Assembly: GCA_024516035.1 (NCBI GenBank)
Contig: CM044964.1
Coordinates: 24,249,956-24,313,955, forward strand
Source of the DNA: Bactericera cockerelli
Taxonomy: Eukaryota > Arthropoda > Insecta > Hemiptera > Triozidae
Direction: 5' to 3'
Length of the DNA stretch: 64,000 nt
Shown: positions 13,324-25,868 of the stretch, one piece after another
Layout: the number at the start of each line of letters is the position of its first letter
Numbering within the stretch: the first letter of the stretch is position 1
Program-made: the position numbers and the translations under genes
Notes under the pieces: model-generated
Told to the model about the DNA's origin: nothing
What the model saw: only the letters and a program-made list of their open reading frames with translations
Databases searched by the model: none

Positions 13324-16276
13324 CCCCATCACCTGGATGACAGAGTACAAGCACGCTCAATATTTCGACAACAGCATCGTACCAGTGTGCCTCACTCAAG
13401 CGGAGAAGATGTGGCCTGCCACCTACTTTGTCCTCATCATCCTTGTCTTCTTCATCCTGCCTCTCATCCTTCTCATTGTTCTCTACGCCATCATCGCTAA
13501 GAACCTCATGGCGGAGATTAACAACACGAACGATAATAATATCTACAACCAGAGGGCGCGTCGCCAAGTCGTCACGATGCTAGCGCTCGTAGTGTTGTCC
13601 TTCTTCCTCTGTCTCCTTCCGTTCCGAATCATAACTCTATGGATTGTGATCATTCCCGACGATAATGTGTACAGCATCAAAAAGTTGAAGCTCATTACTT
13701 ACTACAAGGTGCTTTTCATTAGTAGAATTTTATTGTATTTGAATTCTGCGATCAATCCTATCCTGTACAACATTATGAGTTCGAAATTTCGTAAAGGGTT
13801 CAAGAAGTTGATAGGCATGAGGAATACGAATCACAGAAAGTTTACATACACGGGAACGTTGACAACAACCATGAATTCTTCGAACCAAAGCTCCACTCGA
13901 AGATTGTTGATGACACAGAAGTCTACTCCTAATTTCTACAATGATGACTCGAACAGTTTTAAAAATAAAAATCTGTACCGACAAAGCACTGATAGCATGT
14001 TATTTGATAAGCGAAACAAAAATCTTCAGATGTTGAAAAATTCTGGAAGCTTTCAGACCAAGTCAAAAGACTTTGATGAGCTGTTGAACAAAACTTGTCG
14101 ACAATGTGGAACAACTTTAGAGGAATTCTGTAAACATTGTAGAAAAATTGTAAATAAATCACTCTTAGAGCAGCACACAAAAGCGAAAAAAGTTTGCCAT
14201 TGTGAGCAGAACATCGAAAAAAATGATAAAAACAACTATTTGTACTGTAAAGATTGTGAAATATTTGTAAATAACCGAATCAACAAAGCCAAACACAGCT
14301 TAGACGCATCATTGTCAACTTGTTCAAGACTTCCTATCAATATTTTGATTCAAACTTTTGAAAGTTTTGATAATTCTCCTGTTCTTCTTAAAAAGTTTAA
14401 CGATGAAAAACAAAAGGAAAAACTCAGACTAGAAATGGATAAAATAGCAGATGATGAATCAAAAGATGCCCAACTACCTCTATTAAACAGACATGTTATG
14501 GAAGGGGAAAATAAATCTTCTGAGTCTGTAGCTTTGAATAGAGACTACGACAACCTAACTGACATTGAAGAAGAAAACAATCGAGCAAATCTAGAAAAAC
14601 AAAACCACAAAAACTGTTTAGAACCAAAAATAGTTGATCATATAACACTCAATTCTGATCGAGCAAATTTGAGAAATATGGAATGCATGAAGTTAGAAGA
14701 ATTTTCAATACAACCTGCAGAAAAAACAACATACGATGTCCCAAAAATTCCAGTATCAGAAGCAGATAAGAAGAGAGACAAGTTTTCTAGCATACTAAAG
14801 AAGAGTAATAGAAAATTAGTTACAAAGAAATCGAACGTTTCATTTGATTTGGAAAATTTAAACAAAATTGTAGACAGTGGAAGTATAGAAGACAAAAATA
14901 AGAGTGAAAATTTACATGATAGAGGAGACCCAGACATTTCTGATAGTATTCTAAACAACCAAGGTAGGTTCTCTATAACCAGAACAAGTGTTTACGATAA
15001 TGTAGATATTCCGTATGACAACCATAGTATAGTTGCTATCGAAAACACTACAAATGATGCAAACAATTCCATTTCTATTCCTGAGACAAATTTCTCACAA
15101 GATAACAGTCATATAGGAATCAACTCAAACAAGAACTGCAAAATGATGGGTCATATAAATCAAATGTCTTGTTTTGATTATGGAAGTGCTCGATCTGATT
15201 CTAGAGATCTGGTTGGCATATTTGATGACAAATTACATTCCAAAACAATAAGTAGCGAATTAGACTTGAGGTCAAGTAACAACACAAACGTACTAGATCA
15301 AATCATTGGTGAACCAATAGAAGTGAATCCGCAACTAATTGATATCTGTGATAGACATATTAATCTAGAGTCGAACACCTTGGAGTTTCACTGTGATTCT
15401 AAAGACCAAACCTTTGATGAAATCCATGGTAAAATAGAAAATTCTATTAAACTCTTGGGCAAAATTGCTATTTCTTGTTCTGGTAAAGAATATTCCAATA
15501 AAATAGACCAAAATTGTACTCTTAATAATGCCGGTAATGTTATTAGAAATCTCATACCTCAATCTCTGACTGTCACAGAGTCAACCGAAACCCTGATGAC
15601 TGCAACTATTCTACCTCTCAGCAGTGGCATGTCCAAGATGTCTACAATAGAAGAGGTCTCTCCCGTGTCTCCAGTCTGTGATAACAAAAGCTCTTTTTCA
15701 ATTGCGGAAGACTCACAGCATGTTCTTCCTCTCAGTAAAATTCCAAGTCAAAGTACTGTCGGCGTTCCCAGGTATCACAAATGTCTTGGGCAAAACAGTA
15801 CAGGAATCTCAACTGATCTCTCGTCCTCAATATGTGAAGCACCACTTGTTGAAAATGGTTCAACAGATCTTACAAGCAACAAAATTAAGAATTACTCCCA
15901 TTGCAATGGTAGCTCCACCGGCCATAAATCAAAAGATCTCAAGTGCCAACTAAACAAACCAAAATTCCCCTCAAACATTATTAAAAAAATGAAAAACAAA
16001 AAATCCTACGATGACATCCGAATCGAAATGAAACGGCGGAAAAGTCGGAAAAAGCCCAAGCTCCGTCGGGAGAACTCGTTCGATCTCGGAGACTTGGACT
16101 TGCTGAAAGTTCCTCCAGCGCCAGACATTCTGGCTCCATTTTCCTACTCCAACTCTGAGACCAATGTGAAAGACTTGATTACCTCCCAGCAAGCCAAGAG
16201 TAGCACACCCGCAGCTAACAATGTGTTCATCAATTTGTTTGACCTGAAAGACTCAAACGAAGAGACTTTTGTGTAG
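13324..16276 (+). CDS. ETHR: ETHR-like GPCR, alternative terminal exon 1 (TM5-TM7 plus giant C-tail)
   Basis: Partial CDS: a 3'-terminal coding exon. The acceptor AG is at 13322-13323; the exon opens with one base completing a split codon, then P-I-T-W and the open frame from Met 13337 (979 residues). Numbering from that Met: extracellular-loop-2 Cys18 in VCLTQA; TM5 about 29-54; TM6 about 79-106 with the LCLLPFR motif in place of CWxP; TM7 about 121-145 with N-P-I-L-Y at 140-144; helix 8 SSKFRKGF at 148-155. These motifs, especially CLTQA, LLPFR and YLNSAINPILYN, resemble the ecdysis-triggering-hormone receptor, with TRH receptor as next-best family. The roughly 820-residue tail has Cys pairs at 254/257, 265/268, 287/289 and 304/307, and R-R-E-N-S-F-D-L at about 910. 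TM1-TM4 are not in the window. AATAAA lies at 16278 and 16348. The internal Met is not the real start. Confidence 0.8.
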
Positions 16277-17955
16277 AAATAAAACAAATTTCTGGACCCA
16301 GGGTGCCGAGTAGAATGTTGATTAAATCAAAAAGACAAAGTAAAGTAAATAAATTGGCTGTTTCTTTTTTTCATGACATGAAAGAAAAAAGGAAAATATA
16401 ATAATACCAACCAAAAAGCCACACATAATTATGTAAGAATGTGTAGAATAAAAAGAAATGGATGATTAAATAAGGGCACAGTCATTTTAAGAGCACTATT
16501 TTACCAAAGGAGAGGAGTGAGAGGAGTTTCCTAAGATTTATGGTTTAACTCCTCCAAGACAACATTTGAGATTCACTACTTAATATGACTTCCAATATAA
16601 TGCCTCTATAAAGGTTATTTTTATTTCATTGGTTTACCAAAAATCAAGACAATATTTTGAAGTTCAACACTGTAAAATTAGATATAATATGTATATTAGA
16701 TTTGATTTTTATAACCAAACATGTTTATTCTTAAAAGTCTGCAAATATTCAATAATTTTATTAAAGTACGTGATTGTGTGAATAGAGAATAAATTATTTA
16801 GAGAAAAGTAGAATGAAAATGGTTGTTATGTTTTTATTTTGTTATGTTTTCACATTATTACAAAATTATTATTCTTATTATTTATTGAATTTAATGAATT
16901 CACACTTGTATGTACATAGCTATTCTCCACAATTATTTACGTATATTATTTTATACCTACATAATATATGAATTTATTCAAATAACCTACATACACATAC
17001 ACACCTACCCTATATTTTATTATTTCAAATTTAATCTCTCTCTCTTTCCTCTTCTCTCTTTCTTTCTCTCCTCCCTATACATTTTTTCTCTACACTTAAG
17101 TATATAAAATTCCTTCCAAATAAATGAAAACAATAAATAAAGTTAAAATTTGTGTGTTTTGTTTACTATTTTCATTTCGATATTTCAGAGAAAAAAATTA
17201 CTGACGTGTAAAAGTATAGAGAATAGATTCGACGGTAAGTTGGTAACTTTAGATTTCTGGATATTATTTCTGTTCTCTTTCATATTGTTAACTACAGTTT
17301 GTACCTTCCAAATGTATACTAATAATGAGCCATACGATAAATAAAAATCTGGATATTATACATAATATACATACTTATACCTACTAAAAATGCAGTTGTA
17401 CAAAGGAAGATCTGAAGATATTGTAAACAAAGGACTTTTCGCCGCCGCGCGCCGGTTTCCAACTATGTTTCCAACTGAGAATTGGCTAGAATTTGGAACG
17501 CAGAAGTGTTACAACAGCAGATGGTCACAAACACAACAAAGAAAATGTTGCGTGAAGTGGGAAACAAATCTATGGAGCTTTGAAAAGCAGGTAAAGCACA
17601 TTTTATAACATTGCACATTGCATATACAAAATAAATAAACGGCGTGCATACAATTTTATCTTATTTCATTTTCTTAGTTTCTTATTGATAACTTAAGATA
17701 AATTGATAATCATAATATTACCTAATTGTTGATCGTGTTTCTCGAATTAAAATAAAATTAATTAGATATTAATATAGCAGAGTAAGGAGTATGAGTTAGC
17801 GTTGACGGTAGGTTAAGCAACTTTCTGCGTGGTCAGAACTTGGTGTTTGAACAATCAAATTTCATCCTTCGTGACGCTTGCTATTCCCGGCCCACCACGG
17901 GCTGGCTGAGGGTAATGGGAATGATTTCTCACTTCTCTATTCAATTAATTTTATA
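16277..17955. other. 3' flank of the first ETHR exon and AT-rich spacer
   Basis: AATAAA at 16278, 16348 and about 16787 could end the transcript. The remainder is AT-rich; the open frame at 17390-17608 matches nothing I recognise. Confidence 0.5.
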
Positions 17956-17959
17956 TTGA

Positions 17960-18340
17960 TATTTACAGGTAAAATTCATTAAATTTTGCCCGTACTACTA
18001 CTACTACTACTGCCCGTAGTCCAGAGTTACCGAGTTCAACTCCCGGCTGGGGCAGACTTTTCGAAGAAAATTCTGTCCCATCCAAACACGTGAGGCTGGT
18101 ATTTCCGGCCCTACCCAGGCTGGGTGAGGTTAATGTGGGTAGCTGGTACGATTCCCAGCGAATGGAGGGTAAAACCCCCGTCCTAATCCAGGACGTTAAA
18201 TCAAATATAGAATCGTTGGCGTTAGGAAGGGCATCCAGCCGTAAAAAAAAATGTGCCAAAACCAATAAACCTCAACCATGAGGTTGAACAACGTCGACCC
18301 TGCTTGAGCGGGATAAGACAGAGTAAAAGAAGAAGAAGAA
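17960..18340 (+). mobile_element. SINE-D (tRNA-like head, shared body, CTTGAGCGGGAT tail)
   Basis: TACTGCCCGTAGTCCAGAGT head part, TTCAACTCCCGGCTGGGGCA, body GGCTGGGTGAGGTTAATGTG, tail GGTTGAACAACGTCGACCCT then TAAAAGAAGAAGAAG. Confidence 0.88.
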
Positions 18341-18488
18341 GAAAATTCATTAAATTTTGTACTTTTTTTCTAGTACCAACGTAGCTATAACTGTAGTATA
18401 AAATGACTTAGGTAATTTAGGTATAGGTACGAATAGGTATGGTTTTCTAGTATCTACATAATTTGTCAGTTAAAAGTAATAATAATAA

Positions 18489-18815
18489 TAACACTCTTTA
18501 GTGAAAGACAACATCCAGGTGAGTTCAATGCTTAAATCATTTCCTACCACCTAAAACTCAGAGTCTTTAAACTCAAATGAATGAGTAAAAATTCATGCAT
18601 TGAGTGAGATTCGAACCAACGGATCTCTATGCTACCTCGGCTGGAGTAAAGGAACTTTTCAGTCTTACCTCGGCAGTATAAACAAGGTATATTCTATTCT
18701 ACACTATCTAGATTACCAGACTAGTGCGTTAACCATTTGACTGCTGTAGTAATTTGACGTTTCAGTCTTACCTCGGCAGTATAAACAAGGTATTCTATTC
18801 TATTCTATTCTATTG
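18489..18815 (-). mobile_element. SINE-B interrupted by a SINE-A-like tail
   Basis: SINE-B pattern (ACACTCTTTAGTG ... ACCACCTAAAACTCAGAGTC ... GATTCGAACCAACGGATCTC) is broken at about 18650 by CTCCAG-type/TATTC-tail sequence and then resumes with ATTACCAGACTAGTGCGTTA. Confidence 0.7.
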
Positions 18816-18912
18816 ACTACCAGTGCACGGTATTGTATGTACAACAAAATCATTGAGTACTTTTCGAGCAATCTGGTTCTGATGGCAATTCAGGAAACAT
18901 TCAGTGTCCTCT

Positions 18913-19127
18913 AATAATAATAATACTCTTTAGTGGAAAGTAACCACCAGGCGAGGTCAATGCTCAAAGCATTTTCTACCACCTAACCCTCAGAGTCTTA
19001 TTATTATGTGGTCACACAAAGTCAAATTATTGAGGAAAAATTCGTGCACTGGGTGGGATTCGAACCAACGGATCCCTATTAGCTACCTGGATTACCAGAC
19101 TAGCGCGTTAACCACTTGACTACCAGT
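18913..19127 (-). mobile_element. SINE-B (tRNA-like head), full length
   Basis: Minus strand: ACTGGTAGTCAAGTGGTTAA head, TTGGTTCGAATCCCACCC B box, AGGTGGTAGAAAATGCTTTG body, GGTGGTTACTTTCCACTAAA and (ATT)n tail. Confidence 0.88.
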
Positions 19128-19307
19128 CCTCTAATGCCCGGACGTGGTGGCATTTGCAAAGGATTCTGGGGTGGGAGGTCGTTATTCCTTATCGTCGAGA
19201 AGAAGGATTCCGGGGAACAGTTTGTTCTTATTTCCTGCACTTCCTGGCCCTCTTCAGTCCTCCAGGACTGGGGGCCAAATTATGAAACAGGATTGGCTTT
19301 AATTTAA

Positions 19308-19530
19308 GTGGACACTACTGCCTGTAGTCCAGAGGTCTCGATTTCGACTCCCGGTTGGGGCAAACTTTGCGAAGAAAATTCTGTCCCTTCCAAACACGTC
19401 AGGCTGGCCTTTTCGGCCCTACCCAGGCGGGGTGAGGTTAATGTGGGTAGATGGTAAGATTCGCAGCCAATGGAGGGTAAAACCCCTGTCCCGACTATCT
19501 CAAATCAGGACGTTAAAACCGAATAGAATC
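19308..19530 (+). mobile_element. SINE-D, head plus body
   Basis: CTGCCTGTAGTCCAGAGGTC, TTTCGACTCCCGGTTGGGGC, body GGCGGGGTGAGGTTAATGTG, ends ACCGAATAGAATCAACTG. Confidence 0.88.
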
Positions 19531-20146
19531 AACTGGTCACAATAGATCTAATTAGGTCGCAGTGTTAATTGTAAGGGTTTCATTTAAAACCCTGCAACCT
19601 GGTCAGATAATAATAAAAATCCCCTAAAACCTCAGCAAATCGCTGAATTGGAACACTATTAATTATTGCTAATGTATTTTTTAAGTGTAATTTTGTATCC
19701 AATTTTTTCCAAATAAAGGTTTATTTATCCGTCCCGTTTTCTCGCTCATCAGAGGAAAACTTATGTTTGGGAATGTTATCACAACACATGGCATGGTTAC
19801 GAATCCTGTTGAATTCGTTAAAAAAACCTCCACTAGCTGGGAAATTGCAAGCCAGCAGTTACCCCCATATCAACATCACCTAGCATGAGATTCTCTCAAT
19901 ATTCCATACCTGGTATCAATTTATATTATGTTACAATAACGGGTAGAGAAAGAACAATTTTTCTAGTTTTTCTTACAAAGACTTTTCTTTTAAGTACGAT
20001 TCTTTGAAACTACATAGTATTATTATGAAACAAAATACTGTTTTCATGCGTATCGACTTCAAAAGTTTTCATAGGTATCATTTTCTAAGTTTCTCTATTT
20101 TTCAGCAGCGTTACTTATGAATATGAAATATGTAAGGTTTTATTTG

Positions 20147-20539
20147 TGGTGAAGCACAAGGCTTCTTCACAATTTTTGTGGGTAGCGCAGCATTACTAAG
20201 AGCCTTCTTTACTTTTTCGAATAATTATTTTTCTATTACATAAATTTCTTTTAACTCTGGTAATGCCACCACTGGTCGTTACTCATACAAGCATTACTAA
20301 GAGCCTCCTTTACTTTTTCGAATAATTATTTTTCTATTACATTAATTTCTTTTTACTCCGGTAATGCCGCCACTGGTCGTTACTCATACAAGTAACTACT
20401 CATTTTTCCTCACGAGGAATGAGTAGACCCTGAACATCCAAGTACAGAGCAGAAAAATTCTTGCCCCGCTGGGGATCGAACCCAGGTCACCATGCGTGCA
20501 ATGCCTAGCGCGCTAACTCACTCTGCCACGGTGACTACT
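20147..20539 (-). mobile_element. SINE-C with internal 100-bp tandem duplication
   Basis: Minus strand head AGTCACCGTGGCAGAGTGAG and B box GGGTTCGATCCCCAG at the right. The CATTACTAAGAGCC(T/C)-to-TACTCATACAAG segment occurs twice (about 20189 and 20291). Confidence 0.88.
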
Positions 20540-20563
20540 CATGAATATGAATGCAATAAGTAG

Positions 20564-20790
20564 TCACCGTGGCCGAGTGGGTAGCGCGCTAGGCTTGCGC
20601 GCATGGTGACCTGGGTTCGAATCCCAGCGCAGTTGGATTTTTTTGGCTCTGTACTTAGAATGTTACGGGGTCCACTCATACCTCGTGAGGATAAATGAGT
20701 AGCTGTTGTGAGCAGCAACCAGTGGCAGAATTATGAGCAAAAAAAAATATAGTTCTTTCAATGCGCTACCCACTGGAAGTGTGATATAAT
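20564..20790 (+). mobile_element. SINE-C, head-to-head with the previous copy
   Basis: AGTCACCGTGGCCGAGTGGG head, CTGGGTTCGAATCCCAG B box, CCACTCATACCTCGTGAGGA body; 3' part diverged. Confidence 0.88.
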
Positions 20791-20835
20791 AACACAAATC
20801 ACGAGGTAAACATATGTAAAATATATTTCGAAGGT

Positions 20836-21040
20836 ATAATAATAATATCGCCTTATTTATACTGCCCGATTAAGACTACTAAAGTCCCATTATTCCAGCA
20901 GTAAACCCAAGACACATTATTATGTGGTAAAAATCCCAATTGGGAGGATAACTTATCATGTCCCGGCTGGGTTTTGAACCCACGACCTCTATAACCTCTG
21001 GATTCACAGAGTGCCGCCTTTAACACTGAGCTACCGGGAC
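20836..21040 (-). mobile_element. SINE-A, full length
   Basis: Reverse orientation; GTCCCGGTAGCTCAGTGTTA head at the right end, AATAATATCGCC tail at the left. Confidence 0.9.
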
Positions 21041-21470
21041 AGAAGGTAAAACATTTCTTCAAACTCACTACCGAGAGGAAGCGTGCCTCTGATAGGTATT
21101 TATTTGTATTTATGAACACTAATAGGTATTTATTTATTTATTATGAATGTACCATAAATATGGGTCTACCTAAATGAAATAAAATTAAATGTCATATTAT
21201 TGTGCATAAAAACGTGACCACGCAAAAGGACTTAAGAGACAAACCAACTGTTAGGGACAATAAATTTTTATAATTTTTCTCCAACTTTTTCTTAAAAACT
21301 CGAAAATGTTTTCAGAAGTTTGAATTTATTTTTATAACTTTACAGAAAAATAACGGTAACAGGTTCATAAAACAGATGTATCTGGTTTTTAGCGCAATTC
21401 CCTTTCGCAATGAGCTGTTAGTCTGAAACAGATTCATTCAACAGATAAACTGTCTGTCTGTCATAGGTCT

Positions 21471-21704
21471 GTCCCGGTAGCTCAGTGGTAAAGGCGGTAC
21501 TCTGTGAATCTAGAACTTCCTGAGGTCGTGGGTTTGAAACCCAGCCGGGACATGACAAGTTATCCTCCCAATTGGGATTTTTACCTCATATACGTAATAA
21601 ATTGTAATAATATGTATTAGGCTTACTGCTGGAATAAAGGGACTTTAATAGTCCTAATTGGGCAGTATAAATAAGGCGATATTATTATTATTATCCTCAA
21701 ATTT
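21471..21704 (+). mobile_element. SINE-A (tRNA-derived), full length
   Basis: Head GTCCCGGTAGCTCAGTGGTA with A box, GTGGGTTTGAAACCCAG B box and CCGGGAC closing the acceptor-like stem; body TTATCCTCCCAATTGGGATT; tail GGGCAGTATAAATAAGGCGA then (TTA)n. Confidence 0.9.
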
Positions 21705-21780
21705 TAGAATTATCTTTTACTTTATATTTTAGAATTTGACCACACAATAATGTTACCCAGAACAGCAATTTTGTAGAATT

Positions 21781-21905
21781 AGTAGTCTTAGCGGTAAGGG
21801 TGCTAGTCTGGTAATCCAGGTAGTGTAGTGATCCATTGGTTCGAATACCACTCGATGCATGAATTTATACTCATTTATTTTACACGTTGACCACATAATA
21901 ATAGC
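21781..21905 (+). mobile_element. SINE-B head part
   Basis: GTAGTCTTAGCGGTAAGGGT ... TTGGTTCGAATACCACTCGA; body missing. Confidence 0.7.
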
Positions 21906-21999
21906 ACCAAATCAATTGCTGAAATAACAGTTTCTCTAGTGTCTTATTTTTTTTCCTACGCCTAGATAGATTTTTTATAATATAGATCTATTATTATCT

Positions 22000-23400
22000 A
22001 CTATTTATACCTGTCGTATAGGTCCTCTTCACTAAATTCCGTGTCCATCCTACTCTGCGATATGGACACGACACTGTAGGTAGGGGTTGTGTGGACACGG
22101 AGATAGAAGGTGAGACAGTATTGGCATTGGGAAGAAACAGGTCCACAGTCTCTGGTCCATAGGTTCGATTCCAGGTCCATGATTATTCTGTGTTATCCGA
22201 TTTTGATTATGGTACTAGAATTTTTGTAATTTGAATTCCGGTGTGTAGAATTCTGCGTGTCAGAAGATTAATCTTGTAATGCTATGAAAAGTTGGACAGT
22301 TTTGTGATGGCCAAAAAATAGTTTTACGCCGGTTTTTTTTTTTTTTTTTCTTCTTCTTCTTTTTTTAAAAAGGTGTTTTTGTATTTGGCCGAATATTTTC
22401 CAATACCATTCGATAGTCTCAAAATAGTTCAATAAATTTATCCTACTGAATTTCCAACAAACTCAAGATATCGTATCGAATTGAACGTTGAATCTAACAG
22501 GTCACTGCAAACGTCTTGGCAGGCTATGTGGACTTATGAGCGCCGTGTAACTATTGAATTAGGCAATGTGCAATGATTGAAATACTCGTTAGTGAATAAA
22601 TTTTTGTGATAAATAAGGCACATTGGAACTCTCCTGTAATTCACACGTGTTGAAAAAAATTTAGGGAGGGGAATCATGTGATTCCTGTTGAGATTAATTT
22701 TTAAGATTTTTTTATAAATTCCCAACCCGATTGTGATAAAAGGGTTTATTGAACAGAAAAGTGTAACATGCATTTACACTTGCTACCTACTTTGTGAACT
22801 ATCTCGATTTAGTAATTAAGATTATATAGCTTTCAAAATTACATAATTATATAAAGTAAAAGATAACGATATTTTCAATTCAGAAGTATCACTCTGTGTA
22901 GAAGAAGTTAAAAATAGTTAGGATGTCATTATTCATCATGTAAGTACCTATGTAAATTAAATTTTCATAAAATAAGTGAAAAACTCATGAAATATGTTTA
23001 AAATTAATAAATTACGGTCGAAACTTTCGGAGCCATGTTTGAGGTTCAAAGACCAATAACCTAAAAAAAAAGTGTCACAGATGCTGAAGGAGATGCATTA
23101 TTTCTTTCCTCCTCTTTTACGAAGTGATTCGTATTAAAAAGAAACGTTCTCAAAATCTTATTTGCTGTTTTTTAATACTGATAGCTTCCATTGAAAATTT
23201 ATTGCTTACATTCCGAAAACTTTATATCTTGACTGGAATTGTCTTGACTAGCTTTATTGGTATTTTATGCATTTCGTTCTGAATCTAAATTTTTATCAAT
23301 GCAGGGTGAATTGTTACAGGAAAGTTGGCCGAAAACGGATCATGGATTTGTCACATGTGTGTTGTAATTTGGTTTAGAAAAAGTATAAAACTACAATTAA
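22000..23400. other. AT-rich spacer with one tRNA-like box
   Basis: TAGGTTCGATTCCAGGTCCA at about 22162 looks like a SINE B box with an eroded head before it. The rest shows nothing. Confidence 0.45.
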
Positions 23401-23404
23401 ATAT

Positions 23405-23950
23405 AACAACTTCAGTGCCATGAGTCTCTCCATTTGGGGTCTCACAGAATTTCATCAAAAAGCCCAGCCAATAGAATAGTATCGATTAGTTGTATTGAAA
23501 CATAAATGTTTTTTTTACAAAGGTTAGCCAAAATTAAACAAATAAAATATTATAATCAAAGTGCCAAGCCAATATATGGATGCCATTTCCCAACAACCCA
23601 CGATACATTTACTTCCAATAAATTTCTAATATTAGAAAATCGAAAGTATTGTGTTCGTTTTTGTTAAAAATAAATAAATACAATACATATTTTATATATT
23701 TTTTCCTATCTGATCTGGTCACTCGAAGACAGCAATTCCAGAGGTTTAAAACAATTGTAAAATAAATTTAAGGGATGAATTGTACCTGTATGAGGTCCCA
23801 GTAGGTTCTCATGACCTCCTGGAACAAATTTTCTTTAGATTCAAACATTATTTGATATTCCACTCATTAATTGCGTTGTTTTGCTGAGTTGAGGGTACTC
23901 ATGGCACTTTGGCGAAGTTCTCTTAAAAACAGCATGGCACTGAAGTTGTT
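23405..23950. mobile_element. Candidate 546-bp foldback element
   Basis: Perfect 18-bp inverted ends AACAACTTCAGTGCCATG at 23405-23422 and 23933-23950; a second inverted GTGCCATGAGT pair lies just inside. AT-rich interior without ORF. The superfamily cannot be assigned. Confidence 0.5.
23608..23647. repeat. 37-bp imperfect palindrome, diverged copy 4
   Basis: TTTACTTCCAATAAATTTCT continuing AATATTAGAAAATCGAAAGT. Inside the foldback element at 23405-23950. Confidence 0.5.
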
Positions 23951-23959
23951 CAGAAGCAT

Positions 23960-24262
23960 CGCTCGTTGGTGCGATGATCACACCAGTACTTGTTCTGTCA
24001 CTGAAGTTGAGCAGCGTCCAGCGAGGCTAGGACTTTAAAGAAAATCTTTCTTGGGTGGCCTGACTGGGTGATCATTCAAATTCGAACCCTCGTGGTTTTG
24101 GCTATTCCCAGCCCCACTCAGGTTGGGTGAGGTTGTTTTCAGTAGCTGGTTATGAGTTTCTGGTGAAAGGAGGGTGAAACTCCTCACGTTACAGCCAGCA
24201 GAAGGTGGATTGACATGATGACCATGGATGTCCTTACCACGCTGGTCGTTGCTCAACTAAAG
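23960..24262 (+). mobile_element. 5S-rRNA-derived SINE (SINE-F), most complete 5S head
   Basis: CACTGAAGTTGAGCAGCGTC and GGGTGGCCTGACTGGGTGAT match box A and the region around box C of 5S rRNA. Then comes the body GGTTGGGTGAGGTT and the tail GGAGGGTGAAACTCCTCACG. Confidence 0.8.
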
Positions 24263-24544
24263 TAATCGAAAGAAAACTGGCGTATATTCAACAAACCATC
24301 TCCTCTGCGGAAATACTTAAGTTCAGCATAAACCTGAACTTTTGATCGTCCCAAATATTAGCAACTTCACCCTACATTTTCTACAGATAACGAAATCGCG
24401 AGTTGAATATATTCTGAAAATTTGAGGAATCACTGTTAAATTGCTTCTTTTTTTTCTCGTTTTAAGAATTGAAAATAGATTTTTTAAACATAGGTACTAC
24501 TAGAGTATAGATCCCGTTGTGAAGAAGATTCTCTTATGCAAGTG

Positions 24545-25065
24545 CAGGGTGGTACAAAAGTACCTTCCCTATGAAAAAAAATCATATATTTCTTATACAT
24601 TATTGTTATTGAAAATTGTTTTTCTGGTATAAGTTACAAGGCTTGTCAAATTTTATATGAATCCTACACTATTTCACAGCGATCAAAAATACTTAAAACA
24701 CAACGTGAAAACGGACATTTAATTAATTAAAAACATGTTTCAACAGCTCCTAACTTCTTTCTGTGGGGCTACCTAAAGGAAAAATTCTACAACAATAACG
24801 GCAATCATCAGAGAAGCTCAAAAACAAAATTCGAGTAGAGATTGAAAAAATACAACTGCAAACTGTTAAAAAGACATGAAAAATGCTCTAAAATAAACCA
24901 ATGATAACATGAGTTCTAGAATACTTGACCGACATAACTTTTCAAAACCTCCGTAAAAAATCTCCATAAAAACTATTGTCTATTACAATTTATTTTAATT
25001 TTTTCTGTCCTGTTGATCAAAATTTATTAAATATTTACATAGGAAAGGTACTTTTTGACCACCTT
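24545..25065 (+). mobile_element. Degenerate Tc1/mariner element with transposase remnant
   Basis: Inverted termini GGGTGGTACAAAAGTACCTT (24547) and the complement of AAGGTACTTTTTGACCACCT (25045). Inside, around 24745-24890, the + strand still encodes P-N-F-F-L-W-G-Y-L-K-E-K-F-Y-N-N and, after damage, R-L-K-K-Y-N-C-K-L-L-K-R. This matches the C-terminal catalytic end of DDE transposases of the Tc1/mariner group. Not functional. Confidence 0.7.
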
Positions 25066-25079
25066 ATATAAATTTATTA

Positions 25080-25868
25080 TTATGTACACTTATACATAAT
25101 TTATAACGTACCGTACGTAACATAACATTATGATACATTGCTTTGGCAGTACACAATTTGAATTTGCAGTGAATAAATGTATTTTACGGAAAAACTACAG
25201 GGTGTAACATTTTTCCCCTTGTTTTTTCTCCACGATTAGGTAAGTAATTTCGTGATTCCATTGCTTTTAATTATGAAGCGAATACAATTACAACTGCAAA
25301 TACTTTATGTACCTATACTGCCGGAGTAGGACTGAAGAGTTTCTTTTGTTAGCAAGTTAAACCAAGTCTCATTTATTGGTACTACTTTGTTTATACTGGC
25401 AAGATAAGACTAAATAGTCTCTTTACTCCAGCAGTCAAACAGGTCTTATATATTATATAAGTAAACTAATAAGTCGATAAAACAATTCTTGTTGAACACG
25501 TTGGACGCCTGAGTCCCCTATGTGGGTTTCAGTAAATTTGTTGAACTGGCCTGAAGCCCATAAATGGATTTCAGACTCCATAAGAAATACATTGTAACTG
25601 AAACACAGATATGTGATTCGGGCTCATTTCGAATGAGTCTTGTTGAGTCCCACATGTGGTACTCAGACCTGTTAAGAACTAAATAGTGAAACCCACTGTT
25701 GGGTCTCAGGCCCACTCAGCAATCATAGTGATTTCGTCCCCGGCCCAATGCTAACATATCTAACATATGGCTGTGAACAATAAAAAAAAAGAGGCTGTAA
25801 AAAAAAAGAGTACTTTCTTTTATTATCAAACTAATCACTTGTTTCAATGCTTTCCCTATTTGTTCCAG
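25080..25868. other. Spacer/intron before the second ETHR exon
   Basis: Contains a SINE-A-like tail piece (25310-25450) and degenerate TGGGTTTCAG-type repeats (25520-25715). Pyrimidine tract and TTCCAG at 25850-25868 form the acceptor. Confidence 0.5.

Noticed and set aside
13310..16192. Several minus-strand frames of 60-106 codons
   Set aside because: Antisense shadows of the ETHR exon.
17390..17608. 72-codon plus-strand frame with several Trp and Cys
   Set aside because: Looked like a possible exon between the two ETHR exons, but has no GPCR segment, no supported splice sites and no recognised family; left unannotated.
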